Shown here: piece by piece, positions 1 through 8,786 of the stretch
Layout of the letters: every line of letters starts with the position of its first letter
Position numbering within the stretch: position 1 is the first letter of the stretch
NCBI GenBank assembly: GCA_002399405.1
Contig: DHDP01000012.1
Span: 62,001-126,000 of the forward strand
Reading direction: 5' to 3'
DNA from: Treponema sp. UBA4873
Lineage (GTDB): Bacteria > Spirochaetota > Spirochaetia > Treponematales > Treponemataceae
DNA: 64,000 bases
Made by a program: the position numbers and the translations under genes
Notes under the pieces: model-generated
What the model was told of the DNA's origin: nothing
Database searches by the model: none
What the model saw: the letters and a program-made list of their open reading frames with translations, nothing else

Positions 1-185
1 TATTCACTGATTTTTCAATCACTTCGTCGAAATTGCCTGACCGTACGCTCTACAACAGCGCACGGGACACCTATATCGAAGAGCAGAAACGACTGCAGGA
101 ACGTGCGGTCGAACGCAAAAAAAAGGTAAGCGAGCTGCTGCAGCAGTTTCCTGAGCTGCAGGATCTTTTCCCGGGAAACAACTAA
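1..185 (+). CDS. C-terminal end of an unrecognised protein (5' end outside window)
   Basis: An open frame runs in from the left edge (codons in phase with base 3) and stops with TAA at 183-185. About 60 residues are visible. The last 35 or so are strongly charged and helical, rich in Glu, Lys, Arg and Gln with heptad-like Leu spacing, and end in Pro-Gly-Asn-Asn. This suggests a coiled-coil or helical tail. Its TAA overlaps the ATG of the chorismate mutase gene by one base, so the two are very likely co-transcribed. I do not recognise the family from this fragment. Confidence 0.6.
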   Translation, partial: FTDFSITSSKLPDRTLYNSARDTYIEEQKRLQERAVERKKKVSELLQQFPELQDLFPGNN

Positions 186-571
186 TGAACACAAACACCA
201 GACTTTACGGATTACGGGGAGCAGTGTGTGCGGAGAACAGCGCTGCGTCGATTACCGATGCGGTATGTACCATGTGCAGCGGGCTGTTCACGCTCAACGC
301 CGTTTCGCCGGCGGATATTGTCTCGATTCAATTTACAATTACGCCCGATCTGACGGCGCTGAATCCTGCTGCAGCCCTTCGCAGAGGAAAATGCAGCATC
401 GATGTCTCGCGCTGTGCGCTTTTCTGCAGTCAGGAACCGGTTGCGGATCATATGCTCCCGGCAACAATCCGCGTGCTTGTGACCGCGTACATGCGGGAGG
501 ACGCAGAACCTCGTCACGTCTATATGCGGGGAGCGGAAAAACTCCGTCCTGATTTTGCCGGAGAAAAATAA
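185..571 (+). CDS. aroH: Chorismate mutase, AroH class (monofunctional)
   Basis: Predicted to convert chorismate to prephenate, the branch point towards Phe and Tyr, in the cytoplasm. The 128-aa length fits the trimeric AroH fold of the Bacillus type. Visible family features are the N-terminal LRGA (Arg11), a central FTITPDL segment, Cys81 and Glu84 in the CSQE motif, Arg96 in TIRVL, Tyr113 in RHVYMRGA, and the closing LRPD. These match the active-site Arg, Glu, Arg and Tyr known for the family. The start ATG overlaps the upstream stop, and its own TAA (569-571) shares one base with the glgA start, so it sits in a translationally coupled run. A link to glycogen synthesis is not obvious; co-transcription is seen, a joint function is not implied. 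Confidence 0.88.
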   Translation: MNTNTRLYGLRGAVCAENSAASITDAVCTMCSGLFTLNAVSPADIVSIQFTITPDLTALNPAAALRRGKCSIDVSRCALFCSQEPVADHMLPATIRVLVTAYMREDAEPRHVYMRGAEKLRPDFAGEK

Positions 572-2166
572 TGAACATCTGGATTGTGTCTATGGAATTT
601 GCAGGCATATCCGAGGCAGGCGGCGTAAAAAACGTGGCGCGTTCCCTCGGAGAAGAGCTTGCACAGTGCGGAAATAATGTAACGCTGTTCATTCCTCAGT
701 TCGGCTGTACGAACTTCGACGAAATAACCGATATCAGGGAAAATGCGTTTCCGCCGTTTTCTCTGCATATCTGCGGACTCGGCGAGACTGTTTCGTTTAC
801 TTCAGCATCTCTCGTTCACACCGGCATACGGATTGTGTTCATCACGAATCCGCATTTTTCTGAAAAACTCGGCGTATACACGTACACGGAAGAGGAGGAG
901 AAGGCCGACCCGTCGCATAAACGCGGCAGCGGACACACCGATTCGCTCCTGCTTGAAGCGTTGTTCCAGCGCGCAGTCGCGTCGTTCGGCGGAAATATCC
1001 CGCAGGATCCGCCTGACATCGTTCTCTGCGAAGACGCGACTGCCGCTGTTCTCCCGTCGTACATTGCATACGGCGGACTTTCTGTCTACAAAAAGACGAA
1101 GTGTGTCGTTACTGTTCACAACGCAGGACCTGCGTATCATCACAGTTTCGCTACAATTGCGGAAGCAAAACAGTATACTGACCTTCCCGAATCCGTTCTC
1201 TACGGCGCTCTGAACGGCGACAGAATCGAACCGTTTCTGCTTGCCGCCGGATGCGCCGCCATTTCGACAGTATCGACGCAGTATGCGGAAGAGCTTACCG
1301 ATCCGGCGAACAATGCGGACACGGGCGGACTTTCAGGGATTTTTGCGCAGCGGAGTATCCGCGTGACAGGCATTACGAACGGTATAGATTACGAACGGTA
1401 CAATCCCACTCACAACACGGCTTCGCTGCTGCCGTTTCAGTACAATCCCGAACAGGGGGACCTCGACGGAAAATACAAGTGCAGAGATTTTTTCCTCGCG
1501 CATTTTGCCGCCGAAAAACAGGCTGACCTTCACGCGCAGAACGTCCGTTACCTTACCGGCATAACGCGTTCAGGCTACATTCGTCCGTGCAGCGACAGCG
1601 GGCACGAGGTGTTTTTTTCCTACCACGGCCGCATTGTCTCGCAAAAGGGAATCAGTGTGCTCGCGCAGGCCGCGAAAAAAATTACCGCAGCATATGAAAA
1701 CGTGCGGTTCGTCATAATCGGGCAGGGAGAACCGGGACTCGAACATGACATGGAAAACCTTGCCGCATCGTCGGGCGGCAGCATCGTATTTTTCAAAGGA
1801 TACAACCGCGCCATGGCGCGCCTTGCTTCCGCCGTATGCGATTTCATCGTTCTTCCGAGCTATTACGAACCGTGCGGACTGGAGGATTTTATTGCGCAGA
1901 TATTCGGAACAATTCCGGTTGCGCACGCTGCGGGCGGTCTCAAAAAAATTATCGACGGAACTACGGGCTTTCTCTACAGCCCGAACACGCCGGAAACGCT
2001 CGCGCAGATACTTTCCTCGCTCATAGAGCGGAAAAATGCGGAACCGGAACTTTTCAGAAAGATAATCGTTCAGGCAGCCGCATATGTTCATGAAAAATAT
2101 TCATGGCATGAAGTTACAGCGAATCAGTATGTGCCTTTTTTCAATTCGCTTACGGCAGGTATGTAA
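571..2166 (+). CDS. glgA: Glycogen synthase (GT5, ADP-glucose type)
   Basis: Adds glucose from a nucleotide sugar (ADP-glucose in most bacteria) to the growing alpha-1,4-glucan chain. The 531-aa protein has the two-lobe GT-B layout. The N-terminal lobe begins with MNIWIVSMEFAG and carries an EAGGVKNVA loop (residues 15-23) where most family members have KTGGLADV. The C-terminal lobe has the GRIVSQKG motif and the YYEPCGLEDF segment near residue 431, with the conserved Glu433, followed by a Gly-rich AAGGL turn. The start codon overlaps the aroH stop. The Val-Lys variant in the glycine-rich loop is unlike the E. coli enzyme and may mark a spirochaete subfamily; nucleotide-sugar preference cannot be read from sequence alone. 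Confidence 0.92.
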   Translation: MNIWIVSMEFAGISEAGGVKNVARSLGEELAQCGNNVTLFIPQFGCTNFDEITDIRENAFPPFSLHICGLGETVSFTSASLVHTGIRIVFITNPHFSEKLGVYTYTEEEEKADPSHKRGSGHTDSLLLEALFQRAVASFGGNIPQDPPDIVLCEDATAAVLPSYIAYGGLSVYKKTKCVVTVHNAGPAYHHSFATIAEAKQYTDLPESVLYGALNGDRIEPFLLAAGCAAISTVSTQYAEELTDPANNADTGGLSGIFAQRSIRVTGITNGIDYERYNPTHNTASLLPFQYNPEQGDLDGKYKCRDFFLAHFAAEKQADLHAQNVRYLTGITRSGYIRPCSDSGHEVFFSYHGRIVSQKGISVLAQAAKKITAAYENVRFVIIGQGEPGLEHDMENLAASSGGSIVFFKGYNRAMARLASAVCDFIVLPSYYEPCGLEDFIAQIFGTIPVAHAAGGLKKIIDGTTGFLYSPNTPETLAQILSSLIERKNAEPELFRKIIVQAAAYVHEKYSWHEVTANQYVPFFNSLTAGM

Positions 2167-2183
2167 CTCGGACTCTCAAGCTA

Positions 2184-2212
2184 TTGACAAAAGAAACCGA
2201 TTCATTTATTAT
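2184..2212 (+). promoter_or_regulatory. Sigma-70 promoter of the tRNA-Thr/tRNA-Tyr unit
   Basis: TTGACA at 2184-2189 and TATTAT at 2207-2212 are separated by 17 bp, close to the ideal housekeeping promoter. The expected start point near 2219 lies about 10 bases before the tRNA-Thr gene. Confidence 0.85.
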
Positions 2213-2228
2213 GCAACACGTTCGATAT

Positions 2229-2302
2229 GCCGCTATAGCTCAGCTGGTAGCAGCGCGTGATTTGTAATCTCGAGGTCGTGGGTCCGAATCCCTCTGGCGG
2301 CT
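2229..2302 (+). tRNA. tRNA-Thr (anticodon TGT)
   Basis: Seven-base acceptor stem (2229-2235 with 2295-2301, one G-T pair), discriminator T at 2302, anticodon TGT at 2263-2265, and no encoded CCA. The cloverleaf is imperfect: there is a T-T mismatch in the anticodon stem, a T-T mismatch in the T stem (2279 with 2293), only three sound D-stem pairs, and the T loop reads TCCGAAT with C instead of the usual T at position 55. It shares promoter and terminator with tRNA-Tyr. It is probably still the threonine tRNA, but the mismatches leave open decay or a sequence error. Confidence 0.82.
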
Positions 2303-2320
2303 TAAAGCGAACAAAAACCT

Positions 2321-2402
2321 GGGGAGTTTCCAGAGTGGTCAAATGGGACAGACTGTAAATCTGCTGGCTATGCCTTCGTAGGTCCGAATCCTTCACTCCC
2401 CA
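2321..2402 (+). tRNA. tRNA-Tyr (anticodon GTA)
   Basis: Perfect seven-pair acceptor stem (2321-2327 with 2395-2401), discriminator A at 2402, anticodon GTA at 2355-2357 and a long variable arm, as expected for bacterial tRNA-Tyr. No CCA is encoded. As in the neighbouring tRNA-Thr, the T stem has a T-T mismatch (2379 with 2393) and the T loop reads TCCGAAT. The lower anticodon stem also has an A-C mismatch. It lies 18 bp after tRNA-Thr and is probably on the same transcript. Confidence 0.87.
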
Positions 2403-2406
2403 TCGT

Positions 2407-2443
2407 AAAAGGACTGAAAGCATTGCTTTTCAGTCCTTTTTTT
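2407..2443 (+). terminator. Intrinsic terminator after tRNA-Tyr
   Basis: AAAAGGACTGAAAG pairs with CTTTTCAGTCCTTTT around a short loop, and the second arm runs into a row of T. It starts five bases after tRNA-Tyr and closes the tRNA unit. Confidence 0.9.
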
Positions 2444-2446
2444 ATT

Positions 2447-2452
2447 TATAAT
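2447..2452 (+). promoter_or_regulatory. Possible -10 box directly before the YkgJ-like gene
   Basis: A perfect TATAAT ends 10 bp before the ATG at 2463, and there is no Shine-Dalgarno sequence between them. No good -35 is visible because the region overlaps the tRNA terminator. If used, the mRNA would have a leader of only a few bases. Confidence 0.45.
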
Positions 2453-2462
2453 ACTTCTGAAA

Positions 2463-2924
2463 ATGTCTTTTTTTGATAACGGACTTCATTTTACGTGCAC
2501 TCAATGTTCCCACTGCTGCCGCATCGAACCGGGGTTTGTATTTTTGTCCCGCGACGATTTGACAAAGCTGTGCCGATGGTTTAATTTGACGGAAGAACGC
2601 TTTATAGAAAAATACTGCCGCAGAGTCCCGTACTACGACGAAACTGATGTGCTTTGTCTCAGGGAAACTGCCGCTTACGATTGTATACTCTGGAATAGCG
2701 GGTGTACAGCATACGGTGCCCGTCCTGTGCAGTGCTCGACATATCCTTTCTGGACGCGTCTTCTTTCAGACAGAGCGGCATGGAACGATGAAAAGAAATC
2801 ATGTCCGGGGATCGGTACCGGCAGATTATGGGCAAAGAACGAAATAATGGAGCAGCTTGCATCGTACGCTCACAACGAACCGCTTCATTTTCCGAAAAAC
2901 GATTCGAGAGGGGAACGTAATTGA
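2463..2924 (+). CDS. YkgJ/UPF0153-type cysteine cluster protein
   Basis: A 153-aa protein with the CxxCxxCC cluster at residues 12-19 and two further cysteines in the GCTAY and PVQCSTYPFW segments. This is the layout of the zinc/iron-chelating CxxCxxCC family (UPF0153), whose biochemical role is not settled. The start is chosen because the family begins only a few residues before the first cysteine. No ribosome binding site is seen; see the -10 box at 2447. The stop codon overlaps the TTG start of the next gene (TTGA), so the two are coupled. Confidence 0.8.
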   Translation: MSFFDNGLHFTCTQCSHCCRIEPGFVFLSRDDLTKLCRWFNLTEERFIEKYCRRVPYYDETDVLCLRETAAYDCILWNSGCTAYGARPVQCSTYPFWTRLLSDRAAWNDEKKSCPGIGTGRLWAKNEIMEQLASYAHNEPLHFPKNDSRGERN

Positions 2925-3859
2925 GAATTCTTTTCTGGGGCGTCAGGGGGTCCATTCCTACACCCGTAACCCCGCAGCAGATTCAGGCCAAAATATCGGC
3001 TGCCGTACAGCGTATCACGCCGAAAGACATCGCATCTGAAGATGCGCGGGAACGATTCGTCACGTCGCTTCCGTCATGGCTGTACGGGACGACGGGCGGA
3101 AACACTCCGTGCATAGAAATCAAAACCGACGACGGGACGGAGATAGTGCTCGATGCAGGCTCCGGTCTGCGCGTCATGGGCAAAAACAGTGTAAAGCCTG
3201 CCGACAATCACTATAATCTGTTCCTTTCGCATTTTCACTGGGATCATATTCAGGGACTTCCGTTTTTCGATGCGGCGTATAATCCCGACACGACGATGGA
3301 CGTTTACTCAGCGTTTCCTTCGGCGGAACGGCTGCTGCGGGCGCAGATGGCGGGACCTTTTTTCCCCGCTTCGTTCGATATGTTTACGAAGAATCTCAGA
3401 TTCCATACGGTTTCTCCCGGCGTGCAGTTCTGTGTCGGCAGTCTCAAAGTAGACTGCTGCAGCATGTCCCATCCGGGAACTTCCTATTCGTTTGCATTTA
3501 CCGAAAACGGGAAAAAATTTGTCTATGCGACCGACGTGGAACTTTCGCAGAAGGATTTCGACCGTACGCCGCAGTATACTGCCGTTTTTGAAAACGCGGA
3601 CTGCGTCGTGCTCGATTCGCAGTATACTGTTGCAGAGGCCTATCAGAAAAAAAACTGGGGACACTCGGCTTTCTGCTATGCAATAGACTTCGCCGTACAC
3701 TGGAACATCAAATCGATCTATCTTTTTCACCACGAACCTACGTACGACGATAAAAAACTCAATTCGATTCTTCTTGCCGCCCGGTGGTATGCTGAATATA
3801 TTGAACATGCGGAGATGAAGATTTATCTTGCAACGGAGACTTCGGAAATACAGTTATGA
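2921..3859 (+). CDS. MBL-fold metallo-hydrolase
   Basis: A 312-aa metallo-beta-lactamase-fold protein. It opens with the strand MRILFWGVRGSIPTP, has GGNTPCIEI and LDAGSGLR, and then the metal motif HFHWDHIQG near residue 104. Later metal ligands are the His of MSHPGTSY, the Asp in YATDVE and a His in the LFHHEP segment. It belongs to the group of cytoplasmic MBL hydrolases close to the cyclic-phosphodiesterase/RNase Z-like branch; the substrate is unknown. A TTG start at 2921 fits the family N-terminus and follows a GAGAGGGGA ribosome site. It overlaps the genes on both sides. Confidence 0.83.
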   Translation: MRILFWGVRGSIPTPVTPQQIQAKISAAVQRITPKDIASEDARERFVTSLPSWLYGTTGGNTPCIEIKTDDGTEIVLDAGSGLRVMGKNSVKPADNHYNLFLSHFHWDHIQGLPFFDAAYNPDTTMDVYSAFPSAERLLRAQMAGPFFPASFDMFTKNLRFHTVSPGVQFCVGSLKVDCCSMSHPGTSYSFAFTENGKKFVYATDVELSQKDFDRTPQYTAVFENADCVVLDSQYTVAEAYQKKNWGHSAFCYAIDFAVHWNIKSIYLFHHEPTYDDKKLNSILLAARWYAEYIEHAEMKIYLATETSEIQL

Positions 3860-4056
3860 TTCGTGATACGACAAAAGAAACCGACACACTTTCTCTTTCG
3901 TATTCTTTTTCCCCCCGGGAAACGGCGATACTGGCGCATTTTCTGCGCAAGCACGAGGATGAAATTCCCGACGGACTCGCAGACTTTTCAAAAGCCGTGG
4001 AGGACGCTGTCTATAATTCCATGTCGATCGAGGAAGCGGAGAAATTCTACTCATGA
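3856..4056 (+). CDS. Small protein of unknown function (66 aa)
   Basis: A 66-aa acidic protein that I do not recognise. It starts at the ATG overlapping the stop of the MBL gene and ends four bases into mltG, so it is locked between two real genes by translational coupling, which is the best evidence that it is real. It has no signal peptide or cysteines. The second half (DFSKAVEDAVYNSMSIEEAE) looks helical. Confidence 0.65.
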   Translation: MIRDTTKETDTLSLSYSFSPRETAILAHFLRKHEDEIPDGLADFSKAVEDAVYNSMSIEEAEKFYS

Positions 4057-5099
4057 GAAAAAACATGCGTATTTTCGGCATCTGCATGCTGATTTTAGTC
4101 ATACTTGTCTGTTCGGCTTTTATTTTTTTCCTGCACGAGACGAGTCCGCTCACATCCGAAAAGAACGAGAGGATTGAACGCATCGAGGTTCCTTCCGGAA
4201 TGAAAATACGGACGCTGGCGGACATGCTCGAAACAAAGCAACTCATACGAAGCGGCCTGTCTTTTTACCTCGCCGCACGTTATCCGCTGCTCGGAAGAAT
4301 TGCCGGCTGCAGTCCTATCGGGCTCGAAAGCGGCATATACCGCATAAAAAGCAGCATGAGCACGGCGGAAATATTCAGTCTCGTCTCGTCGGGCAGACAG
4401 GATTACGTCCGGGTGTCGTTCCCCGAGGGACTGACTGTCTCGAAAACAGCGCAGCGGCTCGAAACTGCAGGCGTATGTTCCGCGGCCGATTTCACAGCCG
4501 TGGCAAAAGACAGGGGATTCATTGCAGGGTACAACATTACCGGAGATTCGCTTGAAGGATATCTGTTTCCCGACACCTATTTCTTTACTCCGGGGATGGA
4601 TGCGCGGGAAGTGGCCGCCATTATGGTGAACAATTTTTTCAGGCACGCAGAGGAAATTCCCGCATTCAGGACGATGTCCGCCGAGGATTTCAGGCAGACT
4701 GTCGTTCTTGCGTCGATCATCGAGCGCGAATACCGGGTCGACAGCGAAGCGCCGCTCATCGCCAGCGTTTTCCGCAACCGCATGAAAAAAAACATCGGGT
4801 TGTACTCGTGCGCAACAATCGAATATATCATCACGGAAATAGAAGGGAAGCCTCATCCCGACGTCATCACATATCAGGACCTCAAAATAAACAGCCCGTA
4901 CAACACGTATAAATGGGCAGCTCTTCCGCCGGGGCCTATCTCGAATCCGGGAATGGTTGCGCTCGCCGCCGCCGCCGCCCCGGCTCAGACGAATTACTAT
5001 TATTTTCGTCTCATAGACCCCGATACGGGCCGTCACGCGTTTTCCTCCGACTTCGACGCGCACATAAAAGAAGGCACGCTTTATCACACAAAGAAGTAG
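4053..5099 (+). CDS. mltG: Endolytic murein transglycosylase MltG (YceG family)
   Basis: Cuts nascent glycan strands at the outer face of the inner membrane and so ends peptidoglycan polymerisation. The 348-aa protein has a short cytoplasmic N-terminus, one membrane helix (about residues 8-27), a LysM-like segment and the catalytic domain. The family motifs LEGYLFPDTY (168-177) and ASIIEREY with the catalytic Glu224 are present, as is the late PYNTYKWAALPPGPISNPG motif. It overlaps the small gene before it by four bases and is followed after 9 bp by dnaG. Confidence 0.93.
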   Translation: MRKNMRIFGICMLILVILVCSAFIFFLHETSPLTSEKNERIERIEVPSGMKIRTLADMLETKQLIRSGLSFYLAARYPLLGRIAGCSPIGLESGIYRIKSSMSTAEIFSLVSSGRQDYVRVSFPEGLTVSKTAQRLETAGVCSAADFTAVAKDRGFIAGYNITGDSLEGYLFPDTYFFTPGMDAREVAAIMVNNFFRHAEEIPAFRTMSAEDFRQTVVLASIIEREYRVDSEAPLIASVFRNRMKKNIGLYSCATIEYIITEIEGKPHPDVITYQDLKINSPYNTYKWAALPPGPISNPGMVALAAAAAPAQTNYYYFRLIDPDTGRHAFSSDFDAHIKEGTLYHTKK

Positions 5100-5108
5100 G
5101 GTACTGTA

Positions 5109-6890
5109 ATGCCGGGACTTATTTCGCAGCAGACAATCGAATCGGTTCAAAACTCTTCTGATATTGTCGCGGTCGTCGGCGAATACACGAAGCTTGAACG
5201 GCGTAGCGGCAACGACTGGTGGGGATGCTGTCCGTTTCACAACGAAAAGACCGCGTCTTTCCATGTCGACGGCGATAAAAAATTCTATTACTGTTTCGGC
5301 TGCCATGCGGGCGGCGACGTCATCAAGTTCGTCATGGAAATGGAAAAGGTCTCATATACCGACGCAGTCCGTGCGCTCGCAAAACGGGCCGGTATTGAAG
5401 TGCAGTATTCCGGCGGAGAACTTCCCGAACGCTCTCACGACGACGACCTCCGAGAGCAGTACATCGACCTGTACGAACGCACTGCGTCTCTTTTTCACTA
5501 CCTGCTGACGCAGACTGACGGGGGAAAATCCGCGCTCGCATACATCACGGGACGCGGTCTCACGATGGATACGATCGACAAGTTCAAACTCGGGTATGCG
5601 CCAGCGGACCGCCGCTGGCTCAAGAACTTTCTGCGAAAGAAAAATTTCAGCGACGAGTTCCTGGGCAGTTCAGGCCTCTTCAGCAGAAAATATCCCGATA
5701 CGGCTTTTTTCTCCGACCGGCTTATGTTCCCCATTTTCAACCGGAGGGGACAGTGCGTCGCGCTCGGCGGACGGATCATCAACGGAGACGGTCCGAAATA
5801 CCTCAACTCAGGCGATCTGATTCAGTACAAAAAAGGAGAGACGCTGTATGCATTCAATTTCGCGAAAAACACGATCCGCGAACAGAAAAAAGTGATTTTC
5901 TGCGAAGGATATATGGACTGCATCGCCTATCACCAGTGCGGAATTACGTACGCTGTCGCTCCGCTCGGAACAGCATTGACTGAAGATCAGCTGAAAATAG
6001 TGCGAGGTTTTGCGGATACGGTACTGCTTTCATTCGACAGCGACGGAGCGGGGCAGAACGCTACAATGCGCGCCATTTTGATGTGCCGGGCTCGCGGGTT
6101 CACTGTAAAAATCATCAGACTTTCGGGAGGGAAAGACCCTGCGGAAATTATGGTGAATTTCGGCGCGGAAACCTTGACAAATGAAGTTAACGGTGCTATC
6201 TTAGATAGCGACTTTCTATTGTCTAAACTGGGACAGGACTATGCTGTCGACACACCAGAGGGAAAAACGAAAGCTTCGCTTGCATTTTTCCCTTATATTG
6301 ATTCGCTTCAGTCCGATATACAAAGAGAGTCATGCCTGGAACAGCTATGTCAGGCATTTAATCTAAAGCCGGAGGCTGTTAAGAGAGACTTTGATAATCG
6401 TGATCAGGCCCGCGAACGCTTAAAAATCCGGCAGATAACACCAACAGACAAACAGGGTGCAGAGATAAAGCTTAACGCTGAATTGCGCGCTGTTCTTGCC
6501 GTCATTGCCGATCTGGACCAATATAAAGTCATGCGCGCGGAACTCACCGTTGACGATTTTCAGGACTCGGTAGCAAAAAAGCTATTCATCATTCTGGAGG
6601 ATTGTTTCAGAGAACAAACTGTATCGGTAAGCAGTATTCTGAATCACTGCGGCGACGAAGAAATGGAGCGGATGATTACACGCGTAATCTCTTCCGGGGA
6701 ATTTTCCCAAAACAGCAGCCGCGTCGTACATGACAGTATACAGCTTATAAAACGGAACACATTGGAACGGAGGCGTGACGAACTTATGAACAGAATCAGG
6801 CTCTTTAATCCGGTAACCCCGAGCGATCAGCAGCAGCTCAACGAACTTCTTGCGGAAAAGATGGATCTCGACAGCAGGCTCAAACAGTAA
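5109..6890 (+). CDS. dnaG: DNA primase
   Basis: Makes RNA primers at the replication fork together with the DnaB helicase. The 593-aa protein has the N-terminal CHC2 zinc finger (Cys41, His44, Cys62, Cys65), the RNA-polymerase core with GPKYLNSGDL, a TOPRIM domain with FCEGYMDC and SFDSDGAG, and a C-terminal DnaB-binding helical domain. It lies between mltG and rpoD; the dnaG-rpoD pairing is the classical macromolecular-synthesis arrangement. The ATG at 5109 follows the mltG stop by 9 bp and gives the expected start of the zinc finger. Confidence 0.96.
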   Translation: MPGLISQQTIESVQNSSDIVAVVGEYTKLERRSGNDWWGCCPFHNEKTASFHVDGDKKFYYCFGCHAGGDVIKFVMEMEKVSYTDAVRALAKRAGIEVQYSGGELPERSHDDDLREQYIDLYERTASLFHYLLTQTDGGKSALAYITGRGLTMDTIDKFKLGYAPADRRWLKNFLRKKNFSDEFLGSSGLFSRKYPDTAFFSDRLMFPIFNRRGQCVALGGRIINGDGPKYLNSGDLIQYKKGETLYAFNFAKNTIREQKKVIFCEGYMDCIAYHQCGITYAVAPLGTALTEDQLKIVRGFADTVLLSFDSDGAGQNATMRAILMCRARGFTVKIIRLSGGKDPAEIMVNFGAETLTNEVNGAILDSDFLLSKLGQDYAVDTPEGKTKASLAFFPYIDSLQSDIQRESCLEQLCQAFNLKPEAVKRDFDNRDQARERLKIRQITPTDKQGAEIKLNAELRAVLAVIADLDQYKVMRAELTVDDFQDSVAKKLFIILEDCFREQTVSVSSILNHCGDEEMERMITRVISSGEFSQNSSRVVHDSIQLIKRNTLERRRDELMNRIRLFNPVTPSDQQQLNELLAEKMDLDSRLKQ

Positions 6891-6911
6891 AAAGACCAAA
6901 GGTGTCATCAC

Positions 6912-8738
6912 ATGGATCAAAAAGATCAGAAAATAGACCCTAACGTAGAAAAACTTCTGGAATATGCAAAGGCAAAAACAATCATAACATGGGATGAAGT
7001 AACGGATATGCTTGGACAGAATTTCGTTAATTCTCCCGAAATGGAAGCAGTGCTTCAGCTGTTTTCTGAAAACAAAATACAGATTGTCGAACCTGAAGAT
7101 ATTCTTACAGATGATGAGGAAGAAGAAAGCGAAGCTGATTCTGAGGACGACGATATTGTCGCGGCGGACGAGGAAGTGCCTCTTGAGGAGGAATCCGACG
7201 ACGGCAAGAACGGTCCCGATCACAGCAAGCTCGTCAACAGCGACAAAGAATCAAACGTCGACGATCCTATCCGTCTGTATCTGCGCGAAATAGGCAAAGA
7301 AAATCTTCTTACGGCAGAACAGGAAGTCATTCTTTCAAAAAAAATGGAGAACGGCAAAAACATCATAAAGGATGTCATCAAGAACTCCGGCATTATGATA
7401 CCTGAGTTTTTTGCCGTCGCCCAGAAAGCGTTTACACGGATAGACCCGCACGAGCCCGGCCGCCCGCGCAAGGAAATAAACGAAGAGATGGCTGAAAAAC
7501 GCCGTCTGAAAAGCTGCTACAGCGAATATATCAAACCCGTACTGCCCGAAATGAAGCAGTACATGAACATAAAAAAGCAGCTTTTCGAATCCGATCAGTC
7601 GGCCGGAATTTTCGACAATCCGCAGCTTGTTTCGCTGCGGAGAAAAATTCAGCCGCAGCTGCAGAAAATAGACATTCAGACGGAAGAGCTCGACAAATTC
7701 AATCAGAAATTCCGCGACGCCTGCCAGAAGATCGACGAGTATCATCAGAAACAGGAAAAGAAGATGAAGGAGCTGCACGTTGCAACTCCATCGGAACTCC
7801 GCAGCATCGGACGCCGCATATCGATTCGTTCGGAGTCGCGGAAACTTGAAGACGAACTCGGCCTTACGACAGACGATACGCGCGATATCTACACGCAGAT
7901 TCAGAAAATCGACCGCAAGCTCCACAGGCTTGAATACGAATTCGAGAACAGCGTTGAAGAAATTGTCGCGATGGGCAAGGAAATCGAACGCGGCTCAATC
8001 ATGATGGAGCAGGCGAAGAACCGCCTCATCAACGCGAACCTCCGTCTTGTCGTTTCCATCGCAAAGAAATATACGAACAGAGGCCTGCAGTTCTTTGACC
8101 TCGTCCAGGAAGGGAACATCGGTCTCATCAAGGCTGTTGAAAAATTCGAATACCGGAAGGGATTCAAATTTTCGACATACGCCACGTGGTGGATCCGCCA
8201 GGCAATCACCCGTTCCATCTCGGATCAGGCCCGCACGATACGCGTCCCCGTACACATGATCGAGCAGATAAACAAAGTCGTGCGCGAATCCCGCCAGCTT
8301 ATGCAGAAACTCGGACGCGAGCCGACCGACGACGAAATCGCACAGCAGCTCGGCTGGCCCGTTTCGCGCGTGAAGCAGGTTAAGAATGTCGCGCGGGAAC
8401 CGATTTCGCTCGAGACGCCGATCGGCGAAGAAGAGGACTCTCTCCTCGGCGACTTCATCGAAGACAAGGAAGTCGAAAATCCTGCGTCTCAGACTGCGGA
8501 AACGCTGCTCAAGGAACAGATTCGTTCCGTCCTCGACACGCTTCCGCCGCGTGAACAGGAAGTTCTTAAAATGCGCTTCGGTCTTGAAGACGGCTATTCG
8601 CTCACGCTTGAGGAAGTCGGACTGTATTTTAACGTGACAAGAGAGCGCATACGGCAGATTGAGGCGAAAGCTCTCAGACGGCTCAGACATCCGCGGCGCG
8701 CAAACGGTCTCCGCGATTATATTGAGATCGGGCCGTGA
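6912..8738 (+). CDS. rpoD: RNA polymerase housekeeping sigma factor (sigma-70/RpoD)
   Basis: Directs RNA polymerase to the main promoters. The 608-aa protein has region 1.1 at its start ([14 protein letters not shown]), a strongly acidic stretch around residues 65-105, region 1.2 ([11 protein letters not shown]), a non-conserved region, region 2 with [16 protein letters not shown], region 3, and the region 4 helix-turn-helix [25 protein letters not shown]. It starts 21 bp after dnaG. The near-perfect TTGAC-17-TATAAT promoters elsewhere in the window fit a conventional RpoD. Confidence 0.97.
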   Translation: MDQKDQKIDPNVEKLLEYAKAKTIITWDEVTDMLGQNFVNSPEMEAVLQLFSENKIQIVEPEDILTDDEEEESEADSEDDDIVAADEEVPLEEESDDGKNGPDHSKLVNSDKESNVDDPIRLYLREIGKENLLTAEQEVILSKKMENGKNIIKDVIKNSGIMIPEFFAVAQKAFTRIDPHEPGRPRKEINEEMAEKRRLKSCYSEYIKPVLPEMKQYMNIKKQLFESDQSAGIFDNPQLVSLRRKIQPQLQKIDIQTEELDKFNQKFRDACQKIDEYHQKQEKKMKELHVATPSELRSIGRRISIRSESRKLEDELGLTTDDTRDIYTQIQKIDRKLHRLEYEFENSVEEIVAMGKEIERGSIMMEQAKNRLINANLRLVVSIAKKYTNRGLQFFDLVQEGNIGLIKAVEKFEYRKGFKFSTYATWWIRQAITRSISDQARTIRVPVHMIEQINKVVRESRQLMQKLGREPTDDEIAQQLGWPVSRVKQVKNVAREPISLETPIGEEEDSLLGDFIEDKEVENPASQTAETLLKEQIRSVLDTLPPREQEVLKMRFGLEDGYSLTLEEVGLYFNVTRERIRQIEAKALRRLRHPRRANGLRDYIEIGP

Positions 8739-8786
8739 GTTTCGTCCGCATCGGACAGCGGACAGTAAAAATACCGCGCAGCGTGT

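Noticed and set aside
4095..5306. 403-codon minus-strand open frame opposite mltG and dnaG
   Set aside because: Antisense to two certain genes; Arg/Val/His-rich composition typical of a shadow frame.
6180..7130. Apparent drop in GC and different codon use from the end of dnaG into rpoD
   Set aside because: The shift is mild, covers conserved housekeeping genes in their usual order, and is explained by Lys/Asn/Asp-rich regions; no sign of transfer.
8744..8756. GTCCG-CAT-CGGAC hairpin after rpoD as a terminator
   Set aside because: Five pairs with a three-base loop and no T run; too weak to call.
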